Below are positions 53,075 through 64,000 of a stretch of 64,000 nucleotides of DNA, one piece after another. The DNA comes from Eupeodes corollae (lineage: Eukaryota; Arthropoda; Insecta; Diptera; Syrphidae), in NCBI RefSeq assembly GCF_945859685.1, contig NC_079147.1, forward strand, positions 12,441,289 through 12,505,288, in the 5' to 3' direction. Positions within the stretch are counted from its first letter, which is position 1. Every line of letters begins with the position of its first letter. Made by a program: the position numbers and the translations under genes. Below the pieces are notes generated by a model, which was not told the origin of the DNA, searched no databases, and saw nothing but the letters and a program-made list of their open reading frames with translations.

Positions 53075-54175
53075 ATTTTGATTTGATTCTGTCGATGGAT
53101 ACCGAATAGTTTTTCCCGTTTTTCTAGACTACGAATTGTTTTCCATAAAAATTTCGTAAGTTATTGAAACAACTTTGACTCAAATTCGGAGCCTTGGTCG
53201 CTTGTGATTGAGTTTGGAAATCCGAATCTTCAGACATGTTCTTGAACGTATGTTCTGGCAATTGTGTCTGTGTTGATATCTCTGTTTATATGTCTTTGCA
53301 CTTTTTCTTTTTGGCACTTTGGACACGCTTTCGCCCATGAGTTTATATTGTGGTTCATTTTGCGCCAGAAGTACATCTTTGCGATCTTTTTGCTTGTACC
53401 ACGAACTCCAGGGTGCGAGATATTGTGAATTTGTTCGAAAATTATTTTTCTATAAGATTTAGGAACGTATGGACGATTTTGCAGTGTGGGCGTTTCGCAC
53501 CAAAGAGACATTTTTTAGGCTGGAATTTTTATGAATTTGAATTTGACTTTGGATTTATGATTTGGGTTGTTCTGAAGGAACAGAAATTCTGATTTGAGCT
53601 TTCGCTAATTCATCCACGTTAGTGGGTGAAGAATTTTCTATTGCATCTGTGTTTGGACGGGACAATGTGTGGTCGACCACGTTTAAATAACCTTTGACGA
53701 ATCTGATGTCACTAGTGAATTGTGAAATAAAATTTAATTGACGTCCCTGTCAATGTCACAAGTGCAGTTGTGAGAGGTTTTTGATTGGTTAAAATGCAGA
53801 AATCTTGATCTTCCACGAAATTTTGGAAATTTCTCGATTCTAGAACAAAAGCCGAATATTTTGTCTGTGAAGGAGATAGCTTTTTGCTAAAAATTGCTAT
53901 GAGCTCCCAGGTTTCACCATTTTGTTGTTGTAGAACCGCTCCAATATCCGTGTTGGACGCATCAGTCTTGTTGCTGAAAAAGCGTTGTAATTGCAGTTCT
54001 GTGAATATCGTCTTTTGCCACAGGAATGTTGTGGTATGCGCGAATTAAATCGACTTTTGAAAAAATGGTGCAACCTTGTATGTGTGCGTTGCAATCGTGG
54101 ATGTGGGGTAGCGGATTTCGATCGGGAACGGTCAAGGCTTTAAGCCGGCGATAATCGCCACATGGCCTCCAATCG
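53075..54175 (-). pseudogene. Second Ty3/gypsy element, pol part (decayed)
   Basis: Minus-strand order: RT start (54175-53962: WRPCGDYRRLKALTVPDRNP, FSKVDLIRAYHNIPV, first catalytic Asp present), then decayed RNase H (near 53890-53700), integrase HHCC finger (53511-53230: HNISHPGVRGTSKK..CPKCQKEK), a loss of the first catalytic region, a TSDQGSEFES block near 53190 and the C-terminal SVSIDRIKS near 53095. The RT palm after the first Asp is also largely gone. It continues upstream at 55112 beyond a LINE insertion. Confidence 0.85.
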
Positions 54176-55111
54176 TTTTTTTTTTTTTTTTTTTTTTTTG
54201 TATTCACAAGCACTCAAGGGGTTATTAGTACCCTTTATATGTTTATATTTAAACACAGTGCGAGCGTTAGGAAAATAGGGAAGGATTTAAGAGGAGATAC
54301 CGGTGCACATTGGTCTTAAAGTTCTGAACATCAAAATGGGAGGGAAAAACAGAGCTGGCCAAAGCATTCCACATTCTCGATGTGCGATTTAAGAAAGAAT
54401 CTCTGTACTTAACAGTACGCCCGAAATTGAGCTCAAGGGTAAACTGATGAGCATTCCTAGAAGTGCGAGTATTACGGCTGAATTGTTTAAGGGGTGGAAT
54501 GCAACTGGCTAATTCGACAGAACATTGTTTGTAAAAATATCTATAAAATAACGAAAGGCATGAAACATTGCGACGGTGTTCTAGCGATGTAAATGTTTCG
54601 ATTATAGTTCTGTCGCCTATCATTTTTAAAGCCCTTTTTTTAATTCTATCCAAGAGATTTAAATTTGTTTTGGGGGCACCTGCCCAGATATGCGAATTAT
54701 ATTCAAGCTTTGGACGGATAAAAGCTTTGTAGATTATAGCCAGATCAGAAGGGGTGAAAAATTTCTTGCATCTTCGGAGAAATCCTAAGCATCTGGCAGC
54801 ATTTTTGGCGATATCGAATATGTGATCATTCCATAAGAGGTGATCTGTGATATTCATACCAAGTACTGAAAGTTGATTAGTTTCCTGGATGCAAGTGCCG
54901 CTCATGGATAGCGGCATCAGGGGTGGGTTACGCTTTAGCGACAGGAGACAGCATTGAGTTTTGGAAGCATTAAATTCTACACGGTTTTTGATTCCCCATT
55001 GGACAATGCTGTCAAGATCAGAATTTAATGAGCTTATCATACGCTGCCGTTGAAATTCCACATTCGAAGGACAAGGATGTGAATCTAGAAACGAATATGA
55101 AAAGCTGAGGG
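54176..55111 (-). mobile_element. Jockey/CR1-type LINE copy c, 5'-truncated, inserted in gypsy
   Basis: It starts in the RT at TLSFSYSFLDSHP (near 55105), just after the catalytic FADD, and runs through an open 3' coding end to a 3' untranslated region and a 24-base poly-A tail (poly-T 54176-54199). The frame from 54267 is uninterrupted, so this copy is fairly young. The gypsy coding frames on both sides would meet in phase without it. 5' truncation at the insertion is typical of target-primed reverse transcription. Confidence 0.92.
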
Positions 55112-56140
55112 TTCGCTTCGTGTTTGCCTGCCATGTGTAAAGGAGATTCATATGGGGATGATGATGGTCAACAAATGCCGATTTGAACAATGTGTTCGAA
55201 TTCCTCTTTTGCTATTTTAAACTTTACGTTGTTCAAACGTTTGGGTTGTGAACTTGGCAACGGGCCTTTGGTGAGAATCTTTGATAGGTAGAGTGAAATC
55301 AGGAGGTTGCATAAGTAAAGAGAAATCTCTTAAAATAGAGTTATATTGCTCTTTGATTGCGATAAAACAAGGACTTGTTATTTTTTGATTGCAAAGCGTC
55401 ACTGTGATTGCGTGAGATTAAACCTGTTCGTTTAAGAAAATCTGCGCCTATGATAGGCTTAGTGACAGATGCGATGACGAATATATTATCAAATACCTTT
55501 CAAAAACAAAGTGTTGTTTTGAGGTACTTGGTACCGTAAACTTGAATTTGTGAGCCATTAGCGACGGAAATAATTTGATCGGGTATTTATCACTTTTCGT
55601 CTTTTACCATGTAAGATAGATAGGCTGAGACATCAGAACCAGAATCGATTAAAAATGTGAATTTTGAAAGTGGATCTTTTATGAAGATGCGGCTTTGAAA
55701 ATTTGTCGTACTACTGTCATTCGCCGCATTGATGACAGTGGTTTCTAGTTTGGGGAATTTTTATTTTTAAAACTGCACGGACTTGTGCATTTTAAGGCTC
55801 GTTTCCCATACCTATTGTGAAAGCAACAAAAGTTGCTATTTTTCGTGGAGTTGGATCTATTTCGCTGAAAATTGATCGAAGAAGTTTGTCTTCTTCTATC
55901 CCGTGAAGGGCGCTGACTGAAATTTAAGTGGGATAACATTGATTTTATTTCGTTAATTTCACTTTGAAAATTGTTTCTTATAGCAGTTAGTTCATTTATT
56001 GTGGTGTCGTTGTGCGATGGGATATTAAACGAAAAACTTTCTTGCTAATAAATAACGTACATTTCATCAGCCATATTCAGTAAAACGTCTAGTTTTGTTT
56101 CTGGGGAAGATTTTATTGAAGCCTGGACAAGAGAAGGAAT
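55112..56140 (-). pseudogene. Second Ty3/gypsy element, gag end and protease
   Basis: The minus strand carries a gag C-terminal part with a compact Cys/His motif (CCFHNRYGKRALKCTSPC, near 55830-55775), a protease with IDSGSDVSAYL (near 55650), a linker and the beginning of RT up to the LINE insertion at 55111. Frames are broken by several shifts. The 5' end of gag and the 5' LTR were not recognised above 56140. Confidence 0.8.
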
Positions 56141-57384
56141 TCGAATTTTTATAATTATCTTAATCAAATGCCCATATTTCAAATTTCATTACAGCTTACA
56201 TAATATTTTTAAACTATAAGACATTCCCCTATTCATATTGTGTTAACCATAAACTTTTTTCGTCACGTCCAAGTCATCAAGAAAGTATGCTTCAAAACAC
56301 CATACAACTTGTAGCTTTTGCATTGAATTTCAATGAAACTTTTATCAAGAAATATATCAAAAGTAAGATAAACCGGGTCCATTCTATTTCATTCACTATA
56401 TTATTCCCCAAACGATCGAACATCTGGATAGTTTAATTGTTTTTTGCCAGTTCAAACTATTTCCCAAGGTGGTCATGTTTTAAACTCACTTGTCAACAAG
56501 TTAAAAATTCATCGAGCTAATTTTGTCCTTCTTGAAAAGTATAAAATAAAGTGCATTCCTTTGGATTGAACTAAATTTGAAAATCGATTGTTCCATAGAA
56601 TTTTTGGGTAAATTAAAATTGTTTTTCAGTTGGTATATTCTTAGTTCATAACATTTTAAGCTTTTAAATCAAGTTTTTGCTTAAAATTTAAAATATGCAT
56701 TTGTTTCTGTAGAGCTTTAATTTAACCTAAAAAATAAAACAACTACGAAGCATTCAAAACGCCACAGGCAAATAAATATGTTGGATTTGAATCCTTTTTG
56801 AAATTGCGTGACGCGAGCAAAAGAAACATCAGCATCCGAGTGCAAATAAATGTTGCAGTAACAGACAAACAGATTATCTAACAGACGCCAAAGTGAAGGG
56901 ATATACAACTACAATGCCGACGCCTTAGGGTTTCATACGCTTTAGGGAAAATGAGTTGTAGGTGAGTTTTTGTGAACCAAATACCGGATAAAACTATCTC
57001 GTCTCTCTATTTACACTGACCTCTAACCATTGTCCTATTATATTCATATAACTATATTGTATACATTACATTTTTACATTTTACATTTTACACACCCTTA
57101 GAGGAGACAAAGTTTTTTTGTCACTTCCCGCTAGCGAGATAAAATATGTCAGTTTCTTTTATCCTTTTGATTTATTCACCCAATTCAGCCGCCACGCCAC
57201 AAGCCATTTTACTATACAATATACATACTTTCTGTCTATGTATGTATGTATGGGTATGCAAAAAACATAACAAAGCACTTGAGGACCCGGTTTGATTAAG
57301 GTGACCGTGTTTGTATTTTAAAATCTAATTCCAATTATAAACGTTTCTTTTTAAGGACTTTTCAGTTTATATTTATAAAATAAG
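56141..57384. other. Unassigned AT-rich interval
   Basis: No gene recognised. It includes short TATG repeats near 57235-57255. It may hold the lost 5' end of the gypsy element. Confidence 0.5.
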
Positions 57385-57570
57385 AAAGAAAATGCTCCGA
57401 CGTAGCAAGAAATTTTTTGTCCCTCCTAATTTGGATATAACTTACAAAGCTTTCATTCGTCCAAAGCTTGCACGTAATTCGGATATCTGGGCAGGTGCCT
57501 CTTAAACAAGTTTAAGTCTTTTTAATAGGATCCAAAAAAGAGCTAAGAAAAGGATTGGCGATAAAACTAA
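57385..57570 (+). mobile_element. Jockey/CR1-type LINE copy e, small scrap
   Basis: It matches the part of copies b and c around the RRCKKFFSPSDLAIIYK-type and IRPKLEYNSHIWAGAP-type sequences, but is shifted and stopped. Both ends are abrupt, and the mariner-type sequence starts at its right end. Confidence 0.75.
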
Positions 57571-57960
57571 AGGTTTTTTCAATTGGCGCTGGTAGATTTT
57601 GGCACCCTGTGACAGCCATTTTGTTTTGGTGACATCTGTCAAAGCTTTTGTTTATTATTCAGTGGCTTATGTCCAATCATCATAGCAAGTCACATAATTA
57701 AACAGCACTTTCAAATGATAATCTTTATAATCAAAATGAGTGTTCGTTAACGCAAATGTTGCGCGCATTGCGCCCATTTTACGGTAGACGTGGTGGCCCT
57801 TCACAGTTCATTCTTCAACGTTTGGTGTAAAAATTTAAGTAAACAATCAGCCAACACCCATACGTTTAAGGAACGCAAGATCGGCCGAGAAAATCGCTGC
57901 GGTCCGTGAAACTGTACAGCAGAACCCGAGGATTAGTTTAGTTGTAAGATTGTATCTACG
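57571..57960 (+). pseudogene. Mariner-type element, N-terminal fragment
   Basis: An AT-rich leader with GGCGCTGGTAGATTTTGGC and a GACATCTGTCAAA block is followed by decayed coding sequence. Its readable parts resemble the helix-turn-helix N-terminus of an insect mariner/IS630 family: CAHFTVDVVALHSS-like, then RSAEKIAAVRETVQQNPR split over frames (57880-57930). It ends where the same family's piece at 60.9-61.4 kb would continue, but the two are in opposite orientation and not simply joined. Confidence 0.6.
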
Positions 57961-58310
57961 GATTTATTAGTAATTTAAAGATATTCAACAAAAATTGCGC
58001 ATGCTCAACATTTTAAATTTGGATACACTTTAGTAATGCTTACAATTATTTGTATAAGTCCTCTTCTGAGAGAAAGAGCAAAATATTCACTTTCTTGAGA
58101 AAAAAAATCCTAGAATGAGAAATCGCTAGTTTAATATATTCCAAGAAAACAGCATTCTTCTTTTTTCCTTAGACAAACTAAAGTTCCCTTTAAATTTCCA
58201 AAACTCGTGATCAATTCCATGTTATTTCTTTGACACACAATTTTAGGCTTTCCAAAAAATTTTTTTTCTTTTAAAATGATTTATCTATAAATATGATTTA
58301 TCTATTAAAT
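57961..58310. other. Unassigned interval
   Basis: AT-rich, with no recognised feature. Confidence 0.5.
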
Positions 58311-59600
58311 ACCTCTCCTAGGTTTTCCACCTTGTAGTGGTGGAGAGGCTTACGGTTAAGTTTTCAGATGATCAGCTGTGGACTTTTATTTCTTAAGTCT
58401 TCAGCTGAGTTTCAGCGGGGTTTGCCTCTCCAATAGTAGGAGGGGAGAAGTCGCCAGTGACCGACAAGAACGCACATAAGGACAAAACTACAGGGAACAC
58501 AGCAACGACCATTACACAGGAGGAAGATGACCTTCTTCTCACTCCTTTTTCCAACCTCGGTGTGAGGGATGGTCACGATTGTCGACCACTTCAGTTCGGA
58601 GTAGAATCTCCAACTGTAGGAACACAATCAAACGTCTTGGGAAAAGGAAATGGGAGGAATTGACAGCAAACCAACAGATACGACTTTTGAACGCTCGTGC
58701 TTTCCTAAAGAACGAGCCTCTCATGATAGGGGGCCATGTGCCCAAACATCAGTGGAGGCGGATTCCGAAGGAAACACTGACGTGGGTGCGCTGATGGGAC
58801 CGCCCAATCTATCGATTGAAAGAATTCAATCCAAGAAAGGAACGACCCTATCAGTTGCATCCCTGTTTACGGAACAGACGCAGTTGCAAACTTCGAAGCC
58901 ATCTACATCCGCCAAATCCAGTACAGAGCCATGTGCAACGACGGGCTGGGAGGATGGTAAGACGGTCTCGAAGGAGACGAATCTGAAAGGGTGCTTGTGA
59001 ATGTTGTACAAGAGGCCATGTCCCCGAATGCAGCTCTAGCATAACTCCTTCACCTTCGTCAAGCAGCAGTGTCATGGACGTTACTACATTAAGTACTAGG
59101 ACGACAAAAACGGTGATCGAGAAAAAGACTACCAAAACTCTCACCGAAGTCAGAACACGAAACACTAAACGGACAATTCGACGCCTATCCCACAAAGATC
59201 CGAACTCCTTTACCTTATCCTTATCCTTTAAGGGATAAGATAGTGTTCGAAAATGCTGTACGCAACCTTAAGACACTGACAGCAACGAATAAAAACACAA
59301 TTATAGGGACTAAGAACCTGATAAAGGGGAATGATATGGTGGGCCATGTGCCACCCCTGGACCCTGACTTTGTGGCAAAAACGTCCAAGAGAACAAGGCA
59401 GGATGACACACACACTGAGGTAAAATCAAAGCTTGTTTCATGGCGCACAGCACAACATTAGACTCTGCTGGGTCCCAGGCCACAGCGATATACTAGGCAA
59501 CGAGAAAGCCGATGAATTAGCAAGATTAAGGTCAATACCTGACATAAGCCTGACACACGGAAGGAATCGGTGGACCCGCTTTTTTCGATTTGTCTATTAT
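58311..59600 (+). mobile_element. Internally deleted LOA/R1-like LINE copy 2
   Basis: The 5' part (58311-59000) has a leader (GGTTTTCCACCTTGTAGTGG) and broken ORF1 frames rich in Lys/Arg/Ser/Thr, including RKWEELTANQQIRLLNARAFL. After decayed sequence, 59433-59560 encodes the RNase H end RLCWVPGHSDILGNEKADELARL. Endonuclease and reverse transcriptase are not found between them. The layout parallels the 23391-24984 copy: ORF1 retained, catalytic middle lost, C-terminal part kept. Confidence 0.65.
59433..59570 (+). pseudogene. RNase H domain end of a LINE
   Basis: CWVPGHSDILGNEKADELA is the C-terminal motif of retroelement RNase H, with the conserved His and the last catalytic Asp in EKADELA. 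Only this end of the domain is present. It belongs to a LINE class with RNase H, unlike the jockey/CR1-type and RTE-like families here. Confidence 0.85.
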
Positions 59601-59654
59601 CGTTATCTCAAGTTCGAAATATTTTACGAATGCTATACTTGCCATATAGTGCCT

Positions 59655-59838
59655 AGATGTCAACACCAGAAGGAGTGTGTACTGAGATCTTCGCTGAGTT
59701 GAACCTTTGTATATGAAAACTTTCATATAACTCAGCTGGTCAACGAACCCACTCGAATATCGGACGTGGAAGGTCGAGCAGAAAACATTCTTGACTTGTT
59801 TCTTACCTCTGACACTGGTGTTCCCCAAGTAGTCAATT
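59655..59838 (+). mobile_element. Jockey/CR1-type LINE copy d, internal-deletion scrap
   Basis: It encodes the endonuclease stretch EIFAELN, then after a small insertion QLVNEPTRISDVEGRAEN and LDLFLTSDTG, and passes directly into GVPQ, the RT motif found roughly 1.2 kb further on in copy b. The junction shares CTGGT with both parents, suggesting deletion through microhomology. Confidence 0.8.
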
Positions 59839-60631
59839 GATTCTTGTTCTTAGGCCTCCTTTGCGGGCTGGCATGAGATGAGACCTATCTATGTCTGATA
59901 CAAAGTTTGAAGTTTCTTGATAACTTTATATTTCACTATTTTTTTCGTGTTTTATATTCTTCTTGTATGAAGAAGAACAAAATGCAGAAAAGGTGTTGAG
60001 TTGATGTTTCTTCGATTCATAATTGTACTCTAATACAAACTTTAGATTCAGACAAAAAACGTTTTCTTTTTGGAGTAGAGTATTAATCATTTTGGTTAGG
60101 GATTGAGCAGCATTTCTCTTATTATATATATATTTTGCTTTAAAAATCATTCATTTATATTTATAGCCGCATCCGAATTTAACTATTTAAATCATAAAAA
60201 AAAACTTGGTCCAGACGAGACGAGACTACCTATAAGACAACTGACGGAAAAAAAGCAAGACAGAGACTGATAAGAGACTCAATTATACGAGACCGTTATC
60301 GATACTAGACTGAAATTACTCGATTTTGACTACACCGACACGAAAATTGTAAAATTCTCGGAGGGTATCGTCTCGTGGCCACATTTAAAATAGTTAAGCA
60401 GTGTTAAATCGCATGATATTGGTATACAATTAATAAGTTTCTTAATTTAAAAAAATTGCAGGTACCAACGTTACTTGAATAAATCAATTATGGTACGATC
60501 TATGTGACATGCTTAACATAACAATCTTACTTTTTTTCAACTTATTGGGCTGCACATCCCTACTTTAAAAATAAATTTAAATACTAGTTAAAAAAAATAG
60601 GAAAAAAAAAGTGGTAACAAAAAAAAAAAAA
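59839..60631. other. Unassigned interval
   Basis: AT-rich, no gene. 60205-60360 is rich in GAGAC/GACGAG words but not regularly repeated. Confidence 0.5.
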
Positions 60632-60632
60632 C

Positions 60633-60745
60633 CGGTAGCATAATGGTTAGTGTGTTGGAATGTAATGCCAGAGGTCTTTGGTTTAATCCCTGCCTGTGCC
60701 ATCTAAAGTTTCTTAGTCCTAGTTCTCAAAGGCCTGTTAAGGACT
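60633..60745 (+). mobile_element. SINE copy with internal deletion
   Basis: The tRNA-like head (GGTAGCATAATGGTTAGTG, GGTCTTTGGTTTAATCCCTG) is followed by CCATCTAAAGTTTC and then jumps to TAGTCCTAGTTCTCAAAGGCC from the 3' end. The body block CACGGGTACTGCC through AGGAATGG is missing. Its head differs from the other copies at B-box positions. Confidence 0.85.
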
Positions 60746-60874
60746 ATTAAGTGTGGAATATGACATCATTTAATTGCCCTCGGCTTCTTACGGTGGCCTT
60801 AATTCCAGTGGTCCAATTTTCAATGACTCTTCCGCATAGATCCGGTTAAATTTGAGCGATAGCCTGTGTTATGT

Positions 60875-61420
60875 TATTTGCATAGACCTACGACTTGAAG
60901 AAACACCACATGAAAGAGTCTAGCGGGGTCAAATTGCATGACCTTGATGGCCAATTCACATCACAACTGCGAGAGATAACCTCGTCAATCGTAGTGTGTG
61001 CTGTGTGGCATGTAGCGCCGCTGCCGTCTTGCTGGAACCACATGTCGTCTAGGTCTATTTGGTTCAACACACCAAAAGGTAACTTTTTGAGAATGCAATT
61101 TTGCAGCCATTCATCCAAAAATGCGCCTGCACCTCGTCACTAAAGATGATTTGTCGGCAAAAATTAGGGTCCTCTTCGAAACGATTCGAAGCCACGTCAC
61201 AAACGGCATTGTCTATGGTCATGAACTTTGAGTTCCATTGTCAATTGGATCTCGTACGGGTGTACTCCAAAGGCTCGACGCAAAATTCGCCAAGTTGAAG
61301 TGTGCGAAAAGCCGAGTTCTCGTGCAAGACGAGGAATAGACTATCTCGGGTTCTGCTGTATACTTTCCCGGATCGAGGCTATGTTCTCGCCCGATCTGGC
61401 ATTCCTTGAAGGTAAAAAAT
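60875..61420 (-). pseudogene. Mariner-type transposase, internally deleted
   Basis: Minus-strand blocks in order: SGENIASIRESIQQNPR and SIPRLARELGFSHTSTWRIL (DNA-binding helices, 61390-61290), FGVHPYEIQLTMELK, CRQIIFSDEVQAHFWMNG (first catalytic Asp, near 61150), then after a deletion LDDMWFQQDGSGATCHT (second Asp, near 61040) and DVNWPSRSCNLTPLDSFMW (third Asp, near 60920). The region between first and second Asp is shortened, and frameshifts separate the early blocks. The three acidic positions survive, but the protein is not intact. Confidence 0.85.
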
Positions 61421-61439
61421 AAAAAAAGAAGCTGTAATT

Positions 61440-61980
61440 TGAAGCTGTAGAAGGATTCTTCATAAAAAGGTTACCTCTTGGGGACTCGTTTCCAGTTGTT
61501 GTCATATTTAATGTAACAGTATATACCCTTCCACCATGGTGTTTTCCGAGATAAGATTAATAACATACATAAGCTCACATTCGACAGGCACACCCGCCTT
61601 TTGTATGGTCGAACACATAACCGATTGAGGCCGCCCACTATGGAAAACAGACGCCTTATGCAGCCACCCACTCTGAATAACAGACGATACTGCTGCTACC
61701 GTTGGCTTTCTTAAAATGCTCATCCGCCACCAGACTTCCATGCCAATGACCGCAAACAGTCCAGTTCCTCCGCCTTTAGGGAGATTTTCGTCCCGTCCAA
61801 AGCAAAGCTGGGTTGGCTGCTTATTCCGGCAGTTGTTCGGTCCCCTTGTGCGTTAGCGTTACCCGCTCTCTATCACGAGGAGGTGCACATAGTGCACATT
61901 GAACCTAGGGCCACCGAAGTAGCGTTACCTAGAGCTCTTCAGTACCTTACAGAACACGGGTACATGACACATTATGTAAT
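61440..61980. other. Unassigned, moderately complex interval
   Basis: Composition is less AT-biased than its surroundings. A minus-strand frame at 61741-61508 (WWRMSILRKPTVAAVSS) shows no family that I recognise. It could be a further retroelement scrap. Confidence 0.35.
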
Positions 61981-61984
61981 TGAA

Positions 61985-62295
61985 ATTTAATTGAAGTTGC
62001 GGTCGTTATTGGTTCATGAGATATTTGGAATCGACCAAAATTGGCCACTCAATTTTTTGAGAGTCTTTTCTGAATTTTTCTGTGTTATTTTTTTATAAAA
62101 CAAAATGTATATGAAGTCGGTAATATAAAATACTAGTTTTTGAGATATGGACGATGAAAAATGATATCCTGAACATACAGACGTATCTTTGATTTAGATT
62201 CCAGGGTATTTTAAACTTCGAGATTTATGTTAAATTTTTAATTCGACAAATCAAATTAGTAACGATAACTTCCCTTAAGAGTTAAAAATAATTAT
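61985..62295 (+). repeat. Dispersed repeat family F, copy 3
   Basis: Ordered blocks TTTTTCTGTGTTATT, AACAAAATGTATATGAAGTC, TGAGATATGGACGATGAAAAA and TTTGATTTAGATTCCAGGG..TTCGAGA match the copies at 33001 and 33950. The CG-containing middle is shorter. Confidence 0.8.
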
Positions 62296-62299
62296 TAAA

Positions 62300-64000
62300 C
62301 AAATTATTTTCCTAGGTATATCAGTGTTTTTGGAGATAAAATTAGAATTTTGAGAATATTGTCTCAAAATAGGTTTAAGAAGACAGAACTTTCAACTAAA
62401 ATTTGTCTGCTAATGTAGAGAACAAATGGTCACCATTTCCCTATTATGTGGGTGCGATTTCATAAAAAAAAACTATAAAGGACAAAGACGGTTCTCGAGG
62501 GTGCATTCCACATCCTCCCAATAGATATTATAGTCAAGTCTTCACATGTATATATACAAGTGTATGTATAGATAGTGTCGTTGAATTGTATTACGTATAG
62601 TGTTTTGTTCGTTCGTCTAACTTTTACTTTGCATTCAGCAGACGACTGATCATACTGAACTGATATCCTGCGTCGGTCGTGTTTTTTTTTGTTGACTGTA
62701 AGCTAAGGACTCATCGTGTATATAATGGCAGAAAGTTTTGTTACAAGTTTAAAGTATTTTTTGAGTACAGGACGAGAGATATTGTTGTTTCGTTTTGTGT
62801 TTTCTCATTTTTGTTTAAACTCTTGTTGAGTGTTTGTGTTATGTTGAATATTTTTTTTTATTCAAAAATTATCCTTCACTCGTGCAATTTTAAAGCCTTG
62901 CAAATTGTAAATTGTCTTGACAGACACAATTTAGTTACGAAAGTTTTACTTGGCTTACAGACATTGTGCTTTTAGGATAATGTTGTAATAGTTGAAGTGG
63001 ATAACACATGAAATTGATGCATGATATTTGCAGTATCAATCATGTTTCCTTATAAAAACTTAAGACCATAACCAAACATGTTTAATTCCGATGAAATAAC
63101 ATAAAATTTACATGCAAAGTAATGTATATATTATCTTACAGTTGTAGTTAAATCTTAAGGATATAAAACCTTAGGTTAAGGCTTTATATCCTTTCAACGT
63201 TTAATGTTGATCCATGTTTTTAGTGAAAACGTTTTAGCCAGACTCACAAACAGCCACCTTTTTTCATAAGTTTTGAAGTAAATCGTTGCAAGTTCATTTC
63301 GTAAATAATTGACCCACCTTAAGCGAAATGTGGAAAGTTATATATTTTTGCTTATTACTTGTAAGCCAGTTAAAACCCTTAACACCCACCAGAGTGGGTA
63401 TGTAGTACCTTAAATAGTGTGCATTATCATAAAGCATACTTCTATAAGCCAAATAGTATTTATTCACTCCTTGCTTCGTTCGTTTTTGCCCTAAGATTTT
63501 GGTAAAAGCGGGTCAGGGACCATACTGCGGGAGTATCTACCTACCCTCTATACGTCCTACATACCAAGTATGTTATAGGTAGACCTCTACTTGTTCTTTG
63601 TACCAGGTTTTCGTCTCTGGTTTATAAATTTTATACATGTACCTTTAATGTTTTCAAGAGAACTTCTTACGAAATCCCTAAGAGGTTAAGGTTTTTAAAA
63701 TTATATCCATTTTAAGGACAGATAAGTAAAACTGTTGACGCTTTTGTTCGAAGATTTTATTTTCAATGGAAGGTGACACATATTACTTATTTTTTTCAAT
63801 GTTTGAAAAAGTACTATTAATTTTTTTTTTATGAAGTTAATGTGAAAGTTTAAACGTTGTTTTTTGTTACTTTTTTTCAATAAGAGCAACCAGATTGATA
63901 AACATAACTAGAGGGTGTCACATAAATAATGATTTAAGATGAAAATGGTAAAAAATCTGGTCATGATTCACGACCTGAAAAGGCACCTTGTTTGAAACGC
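62300..64000. other. Unassigned AT-rich end of window
   Basis: 1.7 kb with no recognised gene or repeat. A frame at 62679-62975 is low-complexity and hydrophobic without family features. Confidence 0.5.

Noticed and set aside
59221..59448. Hydrophobic Phe/Val-rich frames on the minus strand
   Set aside because: They lie opposite the degenerate plus-strand LINE sequence; a shadow by composition.
62560..62700. Core promoter or LTR start
   Set aside because: Start-site-like words (TCAGT-type) occur, but with no TATA at proper spacing, no downstream coding frame and no repeat partner.

Overview
This 64-kb window is AT-rich nuclear DNA from an insect, most likely a fly (Diptera). I infer this from the mix of elements: roo-like BEL/Pao with an envelope domain, Ty3/gypsy, jockey/CR1-type, RTE-like and LOA/R1-like non-LTR elements, mariner, a Penelope GIY-YIG fragment, and a tRNA-derived SINE. 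I found no convincing host gene, tRNA gene or rRNA gene. Nearly everything readable is a transposable element, a broken copy of one, or satellite-like repeat, often nested. Inside-out dating of the nests gives a partial insertion history.

1-14 kb: A degenerate jockey/CR1-type LINE (1-1069 and 5783-6690) is split by a 4.7-kb element with 18-bp terminal inverted repeats. That element carries a broken six-exon gene with a DUF4806-type domain and no visible transposase. A Penelope-like fragment with a GIY-YIG domain and a hammerhead-ribozyme-like motif follows (7.2-7.9 kb). An AT-rich repeat (8.3-14.0 kb) is then interrupted twice: by a 1386-bp element with 39-bp inverted repeats, 8-bp target duplication and a FLYWCH-like remnant (8491-9876), and by a nearly complete LINE (9924 to about 13.4 kb).

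14-25 kb: A very young BEL/Pao retrotransposon (14248-22563, two 460-bp LTRs identical by eye, GTACC target duplication) sits inside a tRNA-derived SINE that has its own 14-bp target duplication. Its single 2419-codon frame holds gag, protease, reverse transcriptase, RNase H, integrase and an F-type envelope, but the reverse transcriptase has lost about 26 residues next to its first catalytic aspartate. An internally deleted LOA/R1-like LINE follows (23.4-25.0 kb).

25-41 kb: A mariner fragment, a decayed second BEL element (27.6-30.5 kb), dispersed fly-type repeats, the 3' half of a Ty3/gypsy element with a probable LTR (36.0-37.9 kb), a 1.3-kb satellite with a 9-bp period (37.9-39.2 kb), and a BEL integrase scrap.

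41-64 kb: A cluster of five RTE-like LINE pieces (40.9-50.0 kb), one interrupted by a SINE; a second gypsy element (53.1-56.1 kb) split by a jockey/CR1-type LINE; further LINE scraps; two partial mariner copies; a second internally deleted LOA-like LINE (58.3-59.6 kb); another SINE; and long AT-rich stretches with nothing I can assign.

The most novel items are the DUF4806-carrying inverted-repeat element, the hammerhead-like motif of the Penelope fragment, the FLYWCH/long-inverted-repeat element, the SINE family, and the long-ORF BEL element with a precise in-frame reverse transcriptase deletion.
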